Source: Symsagittifera roscoffensis (taxonomy: Eukaryota > Xenacoelomorpha > Acoela > Convolutidae). Taken from it: DNA of 64,000 nt. Under the pieces are notes generated by a model. The model did no database searches. It saw nothing but the letters and a program-made list of their open reading frames with translations, and was not told the origin of the DNA. The position numbers and the translations under genes are program-made. Where the stretch lies: NCBI RefSeq assembly GCF_963678635.1, contig NC_087062.1, forward strand, positions 47,021,758-47,085,757, read 5' to 3'. Shown here piece after piece: positions 20,313 through 33,141 of the stretch; position 1 is the first letter of the stretch, and every line of letters begins with the position of its first letter.

Positions 20313-21234
20313 TGTAACATTCGCCCGGAAGATACATATCGACGGAAAATAAAACTAAGTCCTAGGACGACTGGCTAACGTCTAAACAGAGCTTTACATG
20401 CTTTTCACCGTCTCTACCAAGCCAGTACTTTCGGTGGTCTTTTCTAACATCGGGTCGACAAAAAACGTAACTGCTTTCGGCTTCGGTCAAAACACTCAAA
20501 TTAACTTAATTACATGCAGAAATAGTGAGCTCATGGCTGGGTCTCAGTATCCCCAGACCACGAGGTCACTCCTAAAAACAGGGCTACTACTTATTATATT
20601 ACTATTGTTTTTGTTCAGTAGATAAAAATCATCATCTCCATCGAAGATGGATCAACCCTTTCCCCCAACTCCTAGCTTCTCATCCTTATCAAAATGAATC
20701 CAGTTGTTAATTAAATTCAACTCAGGACATGACAGGAAGCTAAAAGTTTATATAAAAGGATAAAAGTCTCAGTTCCGAAACCCTTCCGGATTATTGAATC
20801 CACTGAATCAAGCTCGCTAATCTTGACTTTTTCTTAATCCGGAAGGCTGTCCTCCACCCTTCACCGTTGTCTGCAACAGCCTTGCAACTATTGTAGCGAC
20901 ACAATAGTTGCAACTCGGAGTGTTCACTGCTATTCCTGCAATCTGCTATTGTTTTTTATCACAGTTTTCGTACTTATCGTCCGCGCAACTAATGTTGTTG
21001 TGTTGTTTTCTAGCTTTTCTGCCAAAATGGCCGTTGCTGACGTTTCTCAGAAATGTTACGTAATCACTTCGAAAATTTAAAAATTAGCAATTTCCGAATC
21101 CTTTAACCTTCACGTTTTGTTCAATCGTCCAAATAACGTTCTTAATTCTCAATAATCACCAATCCGGAAGGCTCGCTGCTAAAAATTCGAATTCCGCAGA
21201 GATTGCATTTTGGCCATTCTGGTCGAATGTCACA
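20313..21234 (-). repeat. 5' LTR (LTR B) of the giant element
   Basis: 922 bp with the same TGTGACATTCG / CGAATGTTACA ends as LTR A, and a TATATAAA box at 20747-20754. By eye it differs from LTR A by about five substitutions and an 8-bp indel, and from LTR C by about four substitutions. It lies about 3 kb upstream of gag, in the same orientation. Confidence 0.9.
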
Positions 21235-21293
21235 GTACCAACATTTGGACTTCTGATTAGATCAGCACACTGAATGCATTTTCGGATTTCTGA

Positions 21294-21440
21294 TTAGCGA
21301 CCATTAATGTAAAGCACAATGAAAATTTTGTTAATTGCATTTGTGGATGATGTATTTACAAGATATTCAATCAGTTCATCAGCAATATTCACACTTCTTA
21401 CAGGGTGATCATCAACCTCAATCACAGTATCTGCCATCTG
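21294..21440 (-). pseudogene. Exon-like remnant beside LTR B
   Basis: On the minus strand TTTCCATTTTCAG is followed by 48 open codons (MADTVIEVDDHPVRS...) and a stop. A reasonable acceptor plus an open frame suggests an exon of a host or transposon gene. The frame after the stop reads KCIQCADLI. The family is not recognised. It is duplicated at 28968-29114. Confidence 0.3.
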
Positions 21441-21633
21441 AAAATGGAAACGTAAAATACAAAAAAAATGAAAAAAAGTGGAAAACATGAAATGGAACGA
21501 AATGTAACGTCAAATATAAACAATAAAACTTTTTGAGATGACTGGAATTTTTCATTTGGATCGGATTGTTGCCAAAGTCCCTTCTAGAATTGGAATAGGA
21601 AATGGAATCGGCCAAAATGACTGAAATTGGGGT

Positions 21634-24600
21634 TTTGAGAATTGGAATTGAAGTTGAGATTTGGTATTGGGGTTGGAGTTGAAACCCTGATCACTACAAT
21701 TGCTCGCGAATCACAGACGATCTTCTACCGCAAATAAGTCTATTGTTCTTTCGTCTTCTACTATTCAAATAGTCAAATTGTCAAACAGCGTGCTCAATTT
21801 GATAATCATTGAACTCATGAGTTGAAGTTTGTGTTATTTCTGAAAGCAAAGGCGAATTCAACTCACAAAAAGAGTCTGATATTTTCAAGTTGAGTTTTAT
21901 TTTGTCACATTTTGGAAAAGAAAATCATGTAATTGTGAAACATTCAGACGTCTTGGTCTAAAAATCCCGATGCGACCCGACCCAGAACTTTTTTTGTTGA
22001 GTTCTACGCTCAGTTTGATTGCAAGAAGCTTCTAATCAAGTCTTACAAGCTGGAAACTTATGATTTTCCTGTTTATAATTCAAAACTGCTGTCTGCATCA
22101 GTGTAGATCACAAAGCGTAATTTCCTCAAACTGAGATCTGATGCATCAACAAGAGACAACATTCCGAAAAAAGAAAAGAAAATACCTAATCTGAAGTCAC
22201 TTCGAAATGGTGTGGAAATTAACGCTCCTGAATTACTATCAGAGATGAAGTTGTGACTTATTAATTTTCAAAGTCTTATCGATATCTCCCAGTGTATCAA
22301 GGTTTTTAATTTTCTTTCTTCCAACTCTGTCGACATACTCTTTTTTACTGATCATGGCTCTATAATGATATTACTTGCCATCAAGTTTTCCCATTTATTC
22401 ATTTCGTTGTAGTTTCTCGCTGTGACAGATTGAACAGTGTCCACGGTGGTGTTTTTATTGCATGTCGTAAAGGTTATTCTTTCAATCTCCTTCATTCCTA
22501 CAGTTTTGCGACTTCAGTTGTTCAATTGTCATCAAAATCAATCACATGATTTTGGTTTGATGTTTGATTTTAATCCTCCTCTCAGTTCCGACTATCGCGT
22601 TGAGTCATTTACACTTATCAACGCTGTTCAAAATCATCTTGATGACGTGCTCAAACACATCGGTCGCTGCCCATCAGACCAGACTGTGTTTGCTGTTCTA
22701 GGAGACTTCAATTTAGCTAACGTCTGTTGGAGTTCATACTATGCATCTTCTGAATATTCGATGAACATTTTGAGTGCGTTTGATTATCCCAATTTGTTTC
22801 AATTAGAGATTTTTGTGACTATTTTGTCTGATAAATATGTAGATCTTTTCTGGTCGAATGATCCACAGAGATTTGTTGTCTATCGTTCAGAGAAAACCTA
22901 CTCTGATCATGATCCACTGTTCGCTCATTTGCATGTATCTGGCGATAATTGTTTTACACCTGATGTCTCAAAGCAATTTTATTCACTTCAAACTCTCAAA
23001 ATATTTTCCTCTGCACTTTTGATTTTTCTATTAGAGCCGCACTTGATGACTCATGCCCTAAAAAGAGTAAAAGAAGACTACTCTTCTCATTCTAGTCATT
23101 TAGCCAATAAACTCAGAACTCTGCGACGGAATTATGTTTTATTTCTGTCTTATATGACTCGGTAAGAGAAGGATTTCACCAATTCAGTTGCTTTAGATAA
23201 AGAGTTGCTTTTTCAGATCTTTTTTCTTTCCTCTCCTTCTTGCGCTTTTAAATTCTTGAAACAGTTCAAGAAGTCCCCAATCATTCCCAACGACCTTCAT
23301 TGGGGCAGTAAGCACGCTATCTGTGACGTGTCTATCAGTGAACTTTTCAACGAGTTCTTTGCTTCAGTTTTCCGAAAACCTGTGTCTGACTATACTGTGC
23401 CGACTGTTTCTCCTGGTTCTGATATCAAACTATCGGAAGTCGATGCGTCTCCGTCGGTTGTCAGTTCATGTTTGCAATTGGTTAAAAACACCTGTTATGT
23501 CGACTATTTTCGTGCTTTTGTTCATAAATGTTGTACGCCGTTACTTTCCCCTCTTGTAAATTTTCTTTTTCACACTATTATGAGCACCTGCGTCAAGCTT
23601 GCTGCCTGGAAACGTGCTTTTGTATCTCCAATTCTGAATCTGAGTCTCCTAATGATATTACAAACTACAGACCTAGCAGTATCTCTTATACCCTTAGTTT
23701 ATGTTTTGAGAAAATTCTCTTCAATCATATTCATCCAAAGATTCGAAAACATTTGTCAAACTCTCAGCATGGATTCAGAGAACAACGATCAACTGTAACA
23801 CAGTTGTTATCGTATCTTGATAAATTGTGGCGCACTATTGATTTCAATGTTCCTTCTGCTGCTGTTTATTTTGACTCTGGTGAAGCCTTTGATTCTGTTC
23901 GCCATGATATCATTCTAAACAAGCTATCAAGGTATCGTTTCGATCATGATTTCTGGTTACTTTTATGTGTATCTCTGTCGACAAAACCATTCACAGTGTG
24001 TTCGCACAAACGCGCACATTTCCAATCCCTGTCCTGCTACCGGTGGCATTCCTCGAGGCAGACTCTTGTGGACGCTTTTTTTTCTTCCTTTTATCAACGA
24101 TCTCCCAGAGTGTCTTGATGAAGTGTGCCACACTAGTGATTTCAACAGTTGTTATTTTTTCGCCGACAACTCGAAATTCTTTTCTAATGATATTACTTCT
24201 AATGATTTTACAGCATGATATTGATTCCTTTACAAACTTGTGTACTGCACTGATTTATTGGTCAATCACGATAAGTGCAGTCTCATTGTTCTCAAAGACA
24301 ATTTTCCTTGTCATGTGATGGCAACAACCAGGATATAACTGCCTCATATGTAGTGGAAGAGATTATCTCTGATGACTTGAATTGGATGACACATCTCAAT
24401 AAAAAGCTGTTATCATGTAACAAGTAACTTCATTTTATCAAATGCAATTTTCCTTTCACTGTCTCTCAATCGACAAAGCTCATGTTTGTTAACTTGTGTA
24501 TCAAGAGTATCATTTTTTATGCATCCCCTGTTTGGCTTCCTTTATTCTGTTATATCCAAAAACTTGAAATTTTCAATCGAAAGTGTCTGAAATGGGTTAT

Positions 24601-24955
24601 TGGTTCAATGGCCTAAAAAGACCAGTTTTATTTCTCACGAAAACTCTGTCTATCTGTTATCATCTTATACGCAACAATGTGTAACTGTTCTACAAAATGC
24701 TACATGGTCGTACAGAGCTGCCGTTTTCTGCGTGTTTTTTTTTTTAACTGACCAGCAGACGGAAATCCAGCATCCTCTGCACAATTCAAACAGCAAAGAA
24801 GTGGCAGACCGAGAAGTTCTTTTTTCATCGCGTGGAGAAATCCGTCAACTAATTGATCCGTCTTGTTGACATCTTCGCTCCCCATGAGTCTTTCAATAGA
24901 AGAGTCAATGAGTTTCTCTTGGAGAGAACTATGTCAACTTTTGATCAACTGAACT
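21634..24955 (+). mobile_element. CR1/Jockey-like LINE, copy 1 (decayed)
   Basis: The 5' side starts with GAATTGGAATTGAAG sequence and an ORF1-like segment with many stops. The endonuclease region (22437-23165) shows VLGDFN and YSDHDP, core motifs of the EEP-type endonuclease used to nick target DNA. The RT region is split over frames: GFREQRST and AFDSVRHD at 23528-24118, then IPRGRLLW, FINDLPE and YFFADN at 23946-24218. YADD-type catalytic residues are altered to FADN. The 3' part (24480-24870) encodes the usual C-terminal WLP...NRKCLKW segment. Several stops and shifts mean it is inactive. Confidence 0.85.
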
Positions 24956-25149
24956 CTTGTTCATGGTTCTTGAAGTGCACCTGTTCAAACTGTCGATCTT
25001 GACTTTATTTTTTTGTTTTTATTTTTGCCTTAATTTATTAAGGGGAATTATTTCTTTCTTCTTCTTCTCCTTCTTTAGGATCTACCTGTACTTTCAGCCG
25101 GTATGTACTTCCGGGCGAATGCTACAATGCTTTGAAAACTATGAAAATG

Positions 25150-27304
25150 TTGAGAATTGGAATTGAAGTTGAGATTTGGTATTGGGGTTGGAATTGAAAC
25201 CCTGGTCACTACAATTGCTCGCGAATCCCAGACGATCTTCTACCGCAAATAAGTCTATTGTTCTTTCGTCTTCTACTATTCAAATAGTCAAATTGTCAAA
25301 CAGCGTGCTAAATTTGATAATGATTGAACTCATGAGTTGAAGTTTGTGTTATTTCTGAAAGCAAAGGCGAATTCAACTCACAAAAAGAGTCTGATATTTT
25401 CAAGTTGAGTTTTATTTTGTCACATTTTGGAAAAAAAAATCATGTAATTGTAAAACATTCAGACGTCTTGGTCTAAAAATCCCGATGCGACCCGACCCAG
25501 AACTTTTTTTGTTGAGTTCTACGCTCAGTTTGATTGCAAGAAGCTTCTAATCAAGTCTTACAAGCTGGAAACTTATGATTTTCCTGTTTATAATTCAAAA
25601 CTGCTGTCTGCATCAGTGTAGATCACAATTTCCTCAAACTGAGATCTGATGCATCAACAAGAGACAACATTCCGAAAAAAGAAAAGAAAATACTTAATCT
25701 GAAGTCACTTCGAAATGGTGTGGAAATTACCGCTCCTGAATTACTATCAGAGATGAAGTTGTGACTTATTAATTTTCAAAGTCTTATCGATATCTCCCAG
25801 CGTATCAAGGTTTTTAATTTTCTTTCTTCCAACTCTGTCGACATACTCTTTTTTACTGATCATGGCTCTATAATGATATTACTTGCCATCAAGTTTTCCC
25901 ATTTATTCATTTCGTTGTAGTTTCTCGCTGTGACAGATTGAACAGTGTCCACGGTGGTATTTTTTATTGCATGTCGTAAAGATTATTCTTTCAATCCCCT
26001 TCATTCCTACAGTTTTGCGACTTCAGTTATTCAATTGTCATCAAAATCAATCACATGATTTTGGTTTGATGTTTGATTATAATCCTCCTCTCAGTTCCGA
26101 CTATCGCGTTGAGTCATTTACACTTATCAACGCTGTTCAAAATCATCTTGATGACGTGCTCAAACACATCGGTCGCTGCCCATCAGACCAGACTGTGTTT
26201 GCTGTTCTAGGAGACTTCAATTTAGCTAACGTCTGTTGGAGTTCATACTATGCATCTTCTGAATATTCGATGAACATTTTGAGCGCGTTTGATTATCCCA
26301 ATTTGTTTCAATTAGAGATTTTTGTGACTATTTTGTCTGATAAATATGTAGATCTTTTCTGGTCGAATGATCCACAGAGATTTGTTGTCTATCGTTCAGA
26401 GAAAACCTACTCTGATCATGATCCACTTTTTGCTCATTTGAATGTATCTGGCGATAATTGTTTTACACCTGATGTCTCAAAGCAATTTTATTCACTTCAA
26501 ACTCTCAAAATAATTTCCTCTCCACTTTTGATTTTTCTATTAGAGCCGCACTTGATGACTCCTGCCCTAAAAAGAGTAAAAGAAGACTACTCTTCTCATT
26601 CTAGTCATTTAGCCAATAAACTCAGAACTCTGCGACGGAATTATGTTTTAATTCTGTCTTATATGACTCGGTAAGAGAAGGATTTCACCAATTCAGTTGT
26701 TTTAGATAAAGAGTTGCTTTTTCAGATCTTTTTTTTTCCTCTCCTTCTTGCGGTTTTAAATTCTTGAAACAGTTCAAGAAGTCCCCAATCATTCCCAACA
26801 ACCTTCATTGGGGCAGTAAGCACGCTATCTGTGACGTGTCTATCAGTGAACTTTTCAACGAATTCTTTGTTTCCGTTTTCCGAAAACCTGTGTCTGACTA
26901 TACTGTGCCGACTGTTTCTCCTGGTTCTGATATCAAACTATCGGAAGTCGATGCGTCTCCGTCGGTTGTCAGTTCATGTTTGCAATTGGTTAAAAACACC
27001 TGTTATGTCGACTATTTTCCTGCTTTTGTTCATAAATGTTGTACGCCGTTACTTTCCCCTCTTGTAAGTTTTCTTTTTCACACTATTATGAGCACCTGCG
27101 TCTAGCTTGCTGCCTGGAAACGTGCTTTTGTATCTCCAATTCTGAATCTGAGTCTCCTAATGATATTACAAACTACAGACCTAGCAGTATCTCTTATCCC
27201 CTTAATTAATGTTTTGAGAAAATTCTCTTCAATCATATTTATCCAAAGATTCGAAAACATTTGTCAAACTCTCAGCATGGTTTCAGAGAACAACGATCAA
27301 TCGC
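25150..27304 (+). mobile_element. CR1/Jockey-like LINE, copy 2 (3'-truncated)
   Basis: Homologous to 21636-23795. The EN region is at 25967-26674 (VLGDFN, YSDHDP), and the linker to RT at 26764-27105. It stops at ACGATCAA, in the middle of RT, where LTR D begins. Loss of the 3' end rather than the 5' end argues for a secondary rearrangement, since fresh LINE insertions are truncated at the 5' side. About 30 bases upstream (25098-25124) is a plus-oriented match to the LTR 3' end (CTTCCGGGCGAATGCTACA). Confidence 0.8.
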
Positions 27305-27805
27305 TACTGTGCTGACTTTATCAATCGGGAGAGCTGAGAGCCGAGATTTCATCCCTTTCCGGTGCTGGAAAAAGGGCTTATTTTGTGAAGACGACAAAAC
27401 CGGAAGGATCATGGGAAAAGACTGAAAATTGTTTTTAAAAAACCTTTAGCTTCCCGAAATGTCTTGAACTGAATTTAATCAACACCCAACTCATTTTTCA
27501 GAACATGAGTAGCTAGGAGTTGAGGGAAAAGGTTGGTTTTACCGAACAAAAACAATAGTAAACTGATAATTAAGTAGCGACCCGGTTTTTAGGAGTGACC
27601 TCGTGGCCTGAGGATACTGAGACCCGGCTGTGAGCTCACTATTTTTGCACATAACTAAGTTAATTTGCGCGGTTTGGCCGATAGCCTTTAAGTTGTAACG
27701 ACTTTGTGGACCCGGTGATAAGGGACCACACATTGAACTGGCTTTGGCGTCAAAGCATGGAAGCTAGCCAGTCGTTTTAGAACCTAGCTTTGTTTTTCGT
27801 CTGGA
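27305..27805 (+). repeat. LTR D, diverged plus-oriented partial LTR
   Basis: Matches the reverse complement of LTR B over its second half (GCTAGGAGTTGAGGGAAA, TTTTTAGGAGTGACCTCG, TTAGCCAGTCG positions) with roughly 20-25% difference. Its first part matches the LTR at 44.6 kb. It belongs to the subfamily of the plus-strand element; both ends are missing. Confidence 0.7.
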
Positions 27806-27986
27806 TAAAAAGCTATTCACGGTAATCCAGAGGGCTTCCGCGCTCCGAACCACCCCTCCGCCCCGGCGGTTTAGGCCTAATAAGGGCGTTAATGTGAGCA
27901 TCCGCTCGGCGCGGAGTGCTCGTTAACGGTTCTGCCGGTCATGATGTTAAAAAGAATAACACCCAGGAGCGCCATAAAAACATCTA

Positions 27987-28908
27987 TGTAACATTCGCCC
28001 GGAAGATACATATCGACGGAAAATAAAACTAAGTCCTAGGACGACTGGCTAACGTCTAAACAGAGCTTTACATGCTTTTCACCGTCTCTACCAAGCCAGT
28101 ACTTTCGGTGGTCTTTTCTAACATCGGGTCGACAAAAAACGTAACTGCTTTCGGCTTCGGTCAAAACACTCAAATTAACTTAATTACATGCAGAAATAGT
28201 GAACTCATGGCTGGGTCTCAGTATCCCCAGACCACGAGGTCACTCCTAAAAACAGGGCTACTACTTATTATATTACTATTGTTTTTGTTCAGTAGATAAA
28301 AATCATCATCTCCATCGAAGATGGATCAACCCTTTCCCCCAACTCCTAGCTTCTCATCCTTATCAAAATGAATCCAGTTGTTAATTAAATTCAACTCAGG
28401 ACATGACAGGAAGCTAAAAGTTTATATAAAAGGATAAAAGTCTCAGTTCCGAAACCCTTCCGGATTATTGAATCCACTGAATCAAGCTCGCTAATCTTGA
28501 CTTTTTCTTAATCCGGAAGGCTGTCCTCCACCCTTCACCGTTGTCTGCAACAGCCTTGCAACTATTGTAGCGACACAATAGTTGCAACTCGGAGTGTTCA
28601 CTGCTATTCCTGCAATCTGCTATTGTTTTTTCTCACAGTTTTCGTACTTATCGTCCGCGCAACTAATGTTGTTGTGTTGTTTTCTAGCTTTTCTGCCAAA
28701 ATGGCCGTTGCTGACGTTTCTCAGAAATGTTACGTAATCACTTCGAAAATTTAAAAATTAGCAATTTCCGAATCCTTTAACCTTCACGTTTTGTTCAATG
28801 GTCCAAATAACGTTCTTAATTCTCAATAATCACCAATCCGGAAGGCTCGCTGCTAAAAATTCGAATTCCGCAGAGATTGCATTTGGGCCATTCTGGTCGA
28901 ATGTCACA
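27987..28908 (-). repeat. LTR C (duplicate of LTR B)
   Basis: 922 bp with the same ends as LTR B and about four substitutions from it. Its flank (GTACCAACATTTGG) is identical to that of LTR B, which shows it arose by segmental duplication rather than insertion. On its inner side only about 180 bases of leader, including the candidate primer site, remain before LTR D. Confidence 0.9.
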
Positions 28909-29311
28909 GTACCAACATTTGGACTTCTGATTAGATCAGCACACTGAATGCATTTTCGGATTTCTGATTAGCGACCATTAATGTAAAGCACAATGAAAAT
29001 TTTGTTAATTGCATTTGTGGATGATGTATTTACAAGATATTCAATCAGTTCATCAGCAATATTCACACTTCTTACAGGGTGATCATCAACCTCAATCACA
29101 GTATCTGCCATCTGAAAATGGAAACGTAAAATACAAAAAAAAATGAAAAAAAGTGGAAAACATGAAATGGAACGAAATGTAACGTCAAATATAAACAATA
29201 AAACTTTTTGAGATGACTGGAATTTTTCATTTGGATCGGATTGTTGCCAAAGTCCCTTCTAGAATTGGAATAGGAACTGGAATCGGCCAAAATGACTGAA
29301 ATTGGGGTTTT

Positions 29312-32300
29312 GAGAATTGGAATTGAAGTTGAGATTTGGTATTGGGGTTGTAGTTGAAACCCTGATCACTACAATTGCTCGCGAATCACAGACGATCTTC
29401 TACCGCAAATAAGTCTATTGTTCTTTCGTCTTCTACTATTCAAATAGTCAAATTGTCAAACAGCGTGCTCAATTTGATAATCATTGAACTCATGAGTTGA
29501 AGTTTGTGTTGTTTCTGAAAGCAAAGGCGAATTCAACTCACAAAAAGAGTCTGATATTTTCAAGTTGAGTTTTATTTTGTCACATTTTGGAAAAGAAAAT
29601 CATGTAATTGTGAAACATTCAGACGTCTTGGTCTAAAAATCCCGATGCGACTCGACCCAGAACTTTTTTTGTTGAGTTCTACGCTCAGTTTGATTGCAAG
29701 AAGCTTCTAATCAAGTCTTACAAGCTGGAAACTTATGATTTTCCTGTTTATAATTCAAAACTGCTGTCTGCATCAGTGTAGATCACAAAGCGTAATTTCC
29801 TCAAACTGAGATCTGATGCATCAACAAGAGACAACATTCCGAAAAAAGAAAAGAAAATACCTAATCTGAAGTCACTTCGAAATGGTGTGGAAATTAACGC
29901 TCCTGAATTACTATCAGAGATGAAGTTGTGACTTATTAATTTTCAAAGTCTTATCGATATCTCCCAGTGTATCAAGGTTTTTAATTTTCTTTCTTCCAAC
30001 TCTGTCGACATACTCTTTTTTACTGATCATGGCTCTATAATGATATTACTTGCCATCAAGTTTTCCCATTTATTCATTTCGTTGTAGTTTCTCGCTGTGA
30101 CAGATTGAACAGTGTCCACGGTGGTGTTTTTATTGCATGTCGTAAAGGTTATTCTTTCAATCTCCTTCATTCCTACAGTTTTGCGACTTCAGTTGTTCAA
30201 TTGTCATCAAAATCAATCACATGATTTTGGTTTGATGTTTGATTATAATCCTCCTCTCAGTTCCGACTATCGCGTTGAGTCATTTAAACTTATCAACGCT
30301 GTTTAAAATCATCTTGATGACGTGCTCAAACACATCGGTCGCTGCCCATCAGACCAGACTGTGTTTGCTGTTCTAGGAGACTTCAATTTAGCTAACGTCT
30401 GTTGGAGTTCATACTATGCATCTTCTGAATATTCGATGAAAATTTTGAGTGCGTTTGATTATCCCAATTTGTTTCAATTAGAGATTTTTGTGACTATTTT
30501 GTCTGATAAATATGTAGATCTTTTCTGGTCGAATGATCCACAGAGATTTGTTGTCTATCGTTCAGAGAAAACCTACTCTGATCATGATCCACTGTTCGCT
30601 CATTTGCATGTATCTGGCGATAATTGTTTTACACCTGATGTCTCAAAGCAATTTTATTCACTTCAAACTCTCAAAATATTTTCCTCTGCACTTTTGAGTT
30701 TTCTATTAGAGCCGCACTTGATGACTCATGCCCTAAAAAGAGTAAAAGAAGACTACTCTTCTCATTCTAGTCATTTAGCCAAAAAACTCAGAACTCTGCG
30801 ACGGAATTATGTTTTATTTCTGTCTTATATGACTCGGTAAGAGAAGGATTTCACCAATTCAGTTGCTTTAGATAAAGAGTTGCTTTTTCAGATCTTTTTT
30901 CTTTCCTCTCCTTCTTGCGCTTTTAAATTCTTGAAACAGTTCAAGAAGTCCCCAATCATTCCCAACGACCTTCATTGGGGCAGTAAGCACGCTATCTGTG
31001 ACGTGTCTATCAGTGAACTTTTCAACGAGTTCTTTGCTTCAGTTTTCCGAAAACCTGTGTCTGACTATACTGTGCCGACTGTTTCTCCTGGTTCTGATAT
31101 CAAACTATCGGAAGTCGATGCGTCTCCGTCGGTTGTCAGTTCATGTTTGCAATTGGTTAAAAACACCTGTTATGTCGACTATTTTCGTGCTTTTGTTCAT
31201 AAATGTTGTACGCCGTTACTTTCCCCTCTTGTAAATTTTCTTTTTCACACTATTATGAGCACCTGCGTCAAGCTTGCTGCCTGGAAACGTGCTTTTGTAT
31301 CTCCAATTCTGAATCTGAGTCTCCTAATGATATTACAAACTACAGTATCTCTTATACCCTTAGTTTATGTTTTGAGAAAATTCTCTTCAATCATATTCAT
31401 CCAAAGATTCGAAAACATTTGTCAAACTCTCAGCATGGTTTCAGAGAACAACGATCAACTGTAACACAGTTGTTATCGTATCTTGATAAAGTGTGGCGCA
31501 CTATTGATTTCAATGTTCCTTCTGCTGCTGTTTATTTTGACTCTGGTGAAGCCTTTGATTCTGTTCGCCATGATATCATTCTAAACAAGCTACCAAGGTA
31601 TCGTTTCGATCATGATTTCTGGTTACTTTTATGTGTATCTCTGTCGACAAAACCATTCACAGTGTGTTCGCACAAACGCGCACATTTCCAGTCCCTGTCC
31701 TGCTACCGGTGGCATTCCTCGAGGCAGACTCTTGTGGACGCTTTTTTTTCTTCCTTTTATCAACGATCTCCCAGAGTGTCTTGATGAAGTGTGCCACACT
31801 AGTGATTTCAACAGTTGTTATTTTTTCGCCGACAACTCGAAGTTGTTTTCTAATGATATTACTTCTAATGATTTTACAGCATGATATTGATTCCTTTACA
31901 AACTTGTGTACTGCACTGATTTATTGGTCAATCACGATAAGTGCAGTCTCATTGTTCTCAAAGACAATTTTCCTTGTCATGTGATGGCAACAACCAGGAT
32001 ATAACTGCCTCATATGTAGTGGAAGAGATTATCTCTGATGACTTGAATTGGATGACACATCTCAATAAAAAGCTGTTATCATGTAACAAGTAACTTCATT
32101 TTATCAAATGCAATTTTCCTTTCACTGTCTCTCGATCGACAAAGCTCATGTTTGTTAACTTGTGTATCAAGAGTATCATTTTTTTATGCATCCCCTGTTT
32201 GGCTTCCTTTATTATGTTATATCCAAAAACTTGAAAATTTCAATCGAAAGTGTCTGAAATGGGTTATTGGTTCAATGGCCGAAAAAGACCAGTTTTATTT

Positions 32301-32552
32301 CTCACGAAAACTCTGTCTATCTGTTATCATCTTATACGCAACAATGTGTAACTGTTCTACAAAATGCTACATGGTCGTACAGAGCTGCCGTTTTCTGCGT
32401 GTTTTTTTTTTGAACTGACCAGCAGACGGAAATCCAGCATCCTCTGCACAATTCAAACAGCAAAGAAGTGGCAGACCGAGAAGTTCTTTTTTCATCGCGT
32501 GGAGAAATCCGTCAACTAATTGATCCGTCTTGTTGACATCTTCGCTCCCCAT
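29312..32552 (+). mobile_element. CR1/Jockey-like LINE, copy 3 (duplicate of copy 1)
   Basis: Offset of 7675 from copy 1, with the same frame breaks. EN is at 30112-30840 (an extra TAA at 30304 splits it), and RT pieces at 30880-31984 with the same FADN in place of FADD. A 9-base difference near 31345 and scattered substitutions separate it from copy 1. It ends at the deletion junction 32552. Confidence 0.85.
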
Positions 32553-33141
32553 GAGTTGCTTTTTCAGATCTTTTTTTTTCCTCTCCTTCTTGCGGTTTTA
32601 AATTCTTGAAACAGTTCAAGAAGTCCCCAATCATTCCCAACAACCTTCATTGGGGCAGTAAGCACGCTATCTGTGACGTGTCTATCAGTGAACTTTTCAA
32701 CGAATTCTTTGTTTCCGTTTTCCGAAAACCTGTGTCTGACTATACTGTGCCGACTGTTTCTCCTGGTTCTGATATCAAACTATCGGAAGTCGATGCGTCT
32801 CCGTCGGTTGTCAGTTCATGTTTGCAATTGGTTAAAAACACCTGTTATGTCGACTATTTTCCTGCTTTAGTTCATAAATGTTGTACGCCGTTACTTTCCC
32901 CTCTTGTAAGTTTTCTTTTTCACACTATTATGAGCACCTGCGTCTAGCTTGCTGCCTGGAAACGTGCTTTTGTATCTCCAATTCTGAATCTGAGTCTCCT
33001 AATGATATTACAAACTACAGACCTAGCAGTATCTCTTATCCCCTTAATTAATGTTTTGAGAAAATTCTCTTCAATCATATTTATCCAAAGATTCGAAAAC
33101 ATTTGTCAAACTCTCAGCATGGTTTCAGAGAACAACGATCA
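32553..33141 (+). mobile_element. LINE fragment (duplicate of copy 2, 3' part)
   Basis: Identical in nearly every base to 26712-27304. It encodes the EN-RT linker (32606-32947) and ends in LTR D'. No function. Confidence 0.8.

Larger units (their letters stand above)
2391..21234 (-). mobile_element. Giant Ty3/Gypsy-like LTR retroelement (18.8 kb)
   Basis: Two direct repeats, 20313-21234 and 2391-3320, bound an interior with the order leader, gag, protease, RT, RNase H, spacer, integrase, macrodomain, ORF3 (SGNH). RT before integrase places it in the Ty3/Gypsy order. The interior is about 17 kb, far above the usual 5-8 kb. Pol carries in-frame stops near 13738, 13267, 12767, 10026 and 9243 and frameshifts near 15290, 13135, 12704, 9800 and 8290, so this copy cannot make Pol. 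ORF3 is open for 797 codons. Flanking bases (GGTAC upstream, TACAT downstream, on the minus strand) do not form an obvious target-site duplication. Confidence 0.85.
20130..27805. repeat. First copy of a 7.7-kb tandem duplication
   Basis: Sequence from 20130 (AAAAAGCTATTCACGG) to 27805 recurs from 27806, starting with the same bases, so the two copies abut head to tail. The segment contains the end of the leader, LTR B, LINE copies 1 and 2 and the opposite-strand LTR D. Identity is very high (only scattered single-base differences seen). Confidence 0.85.

Noticed and set aside
23963-24145. 60-codon minus-strand ORF repeated at 31629-31811
   Set aside because: Antisense to the LINE reverse transcriptase; duplicated with the LINE.
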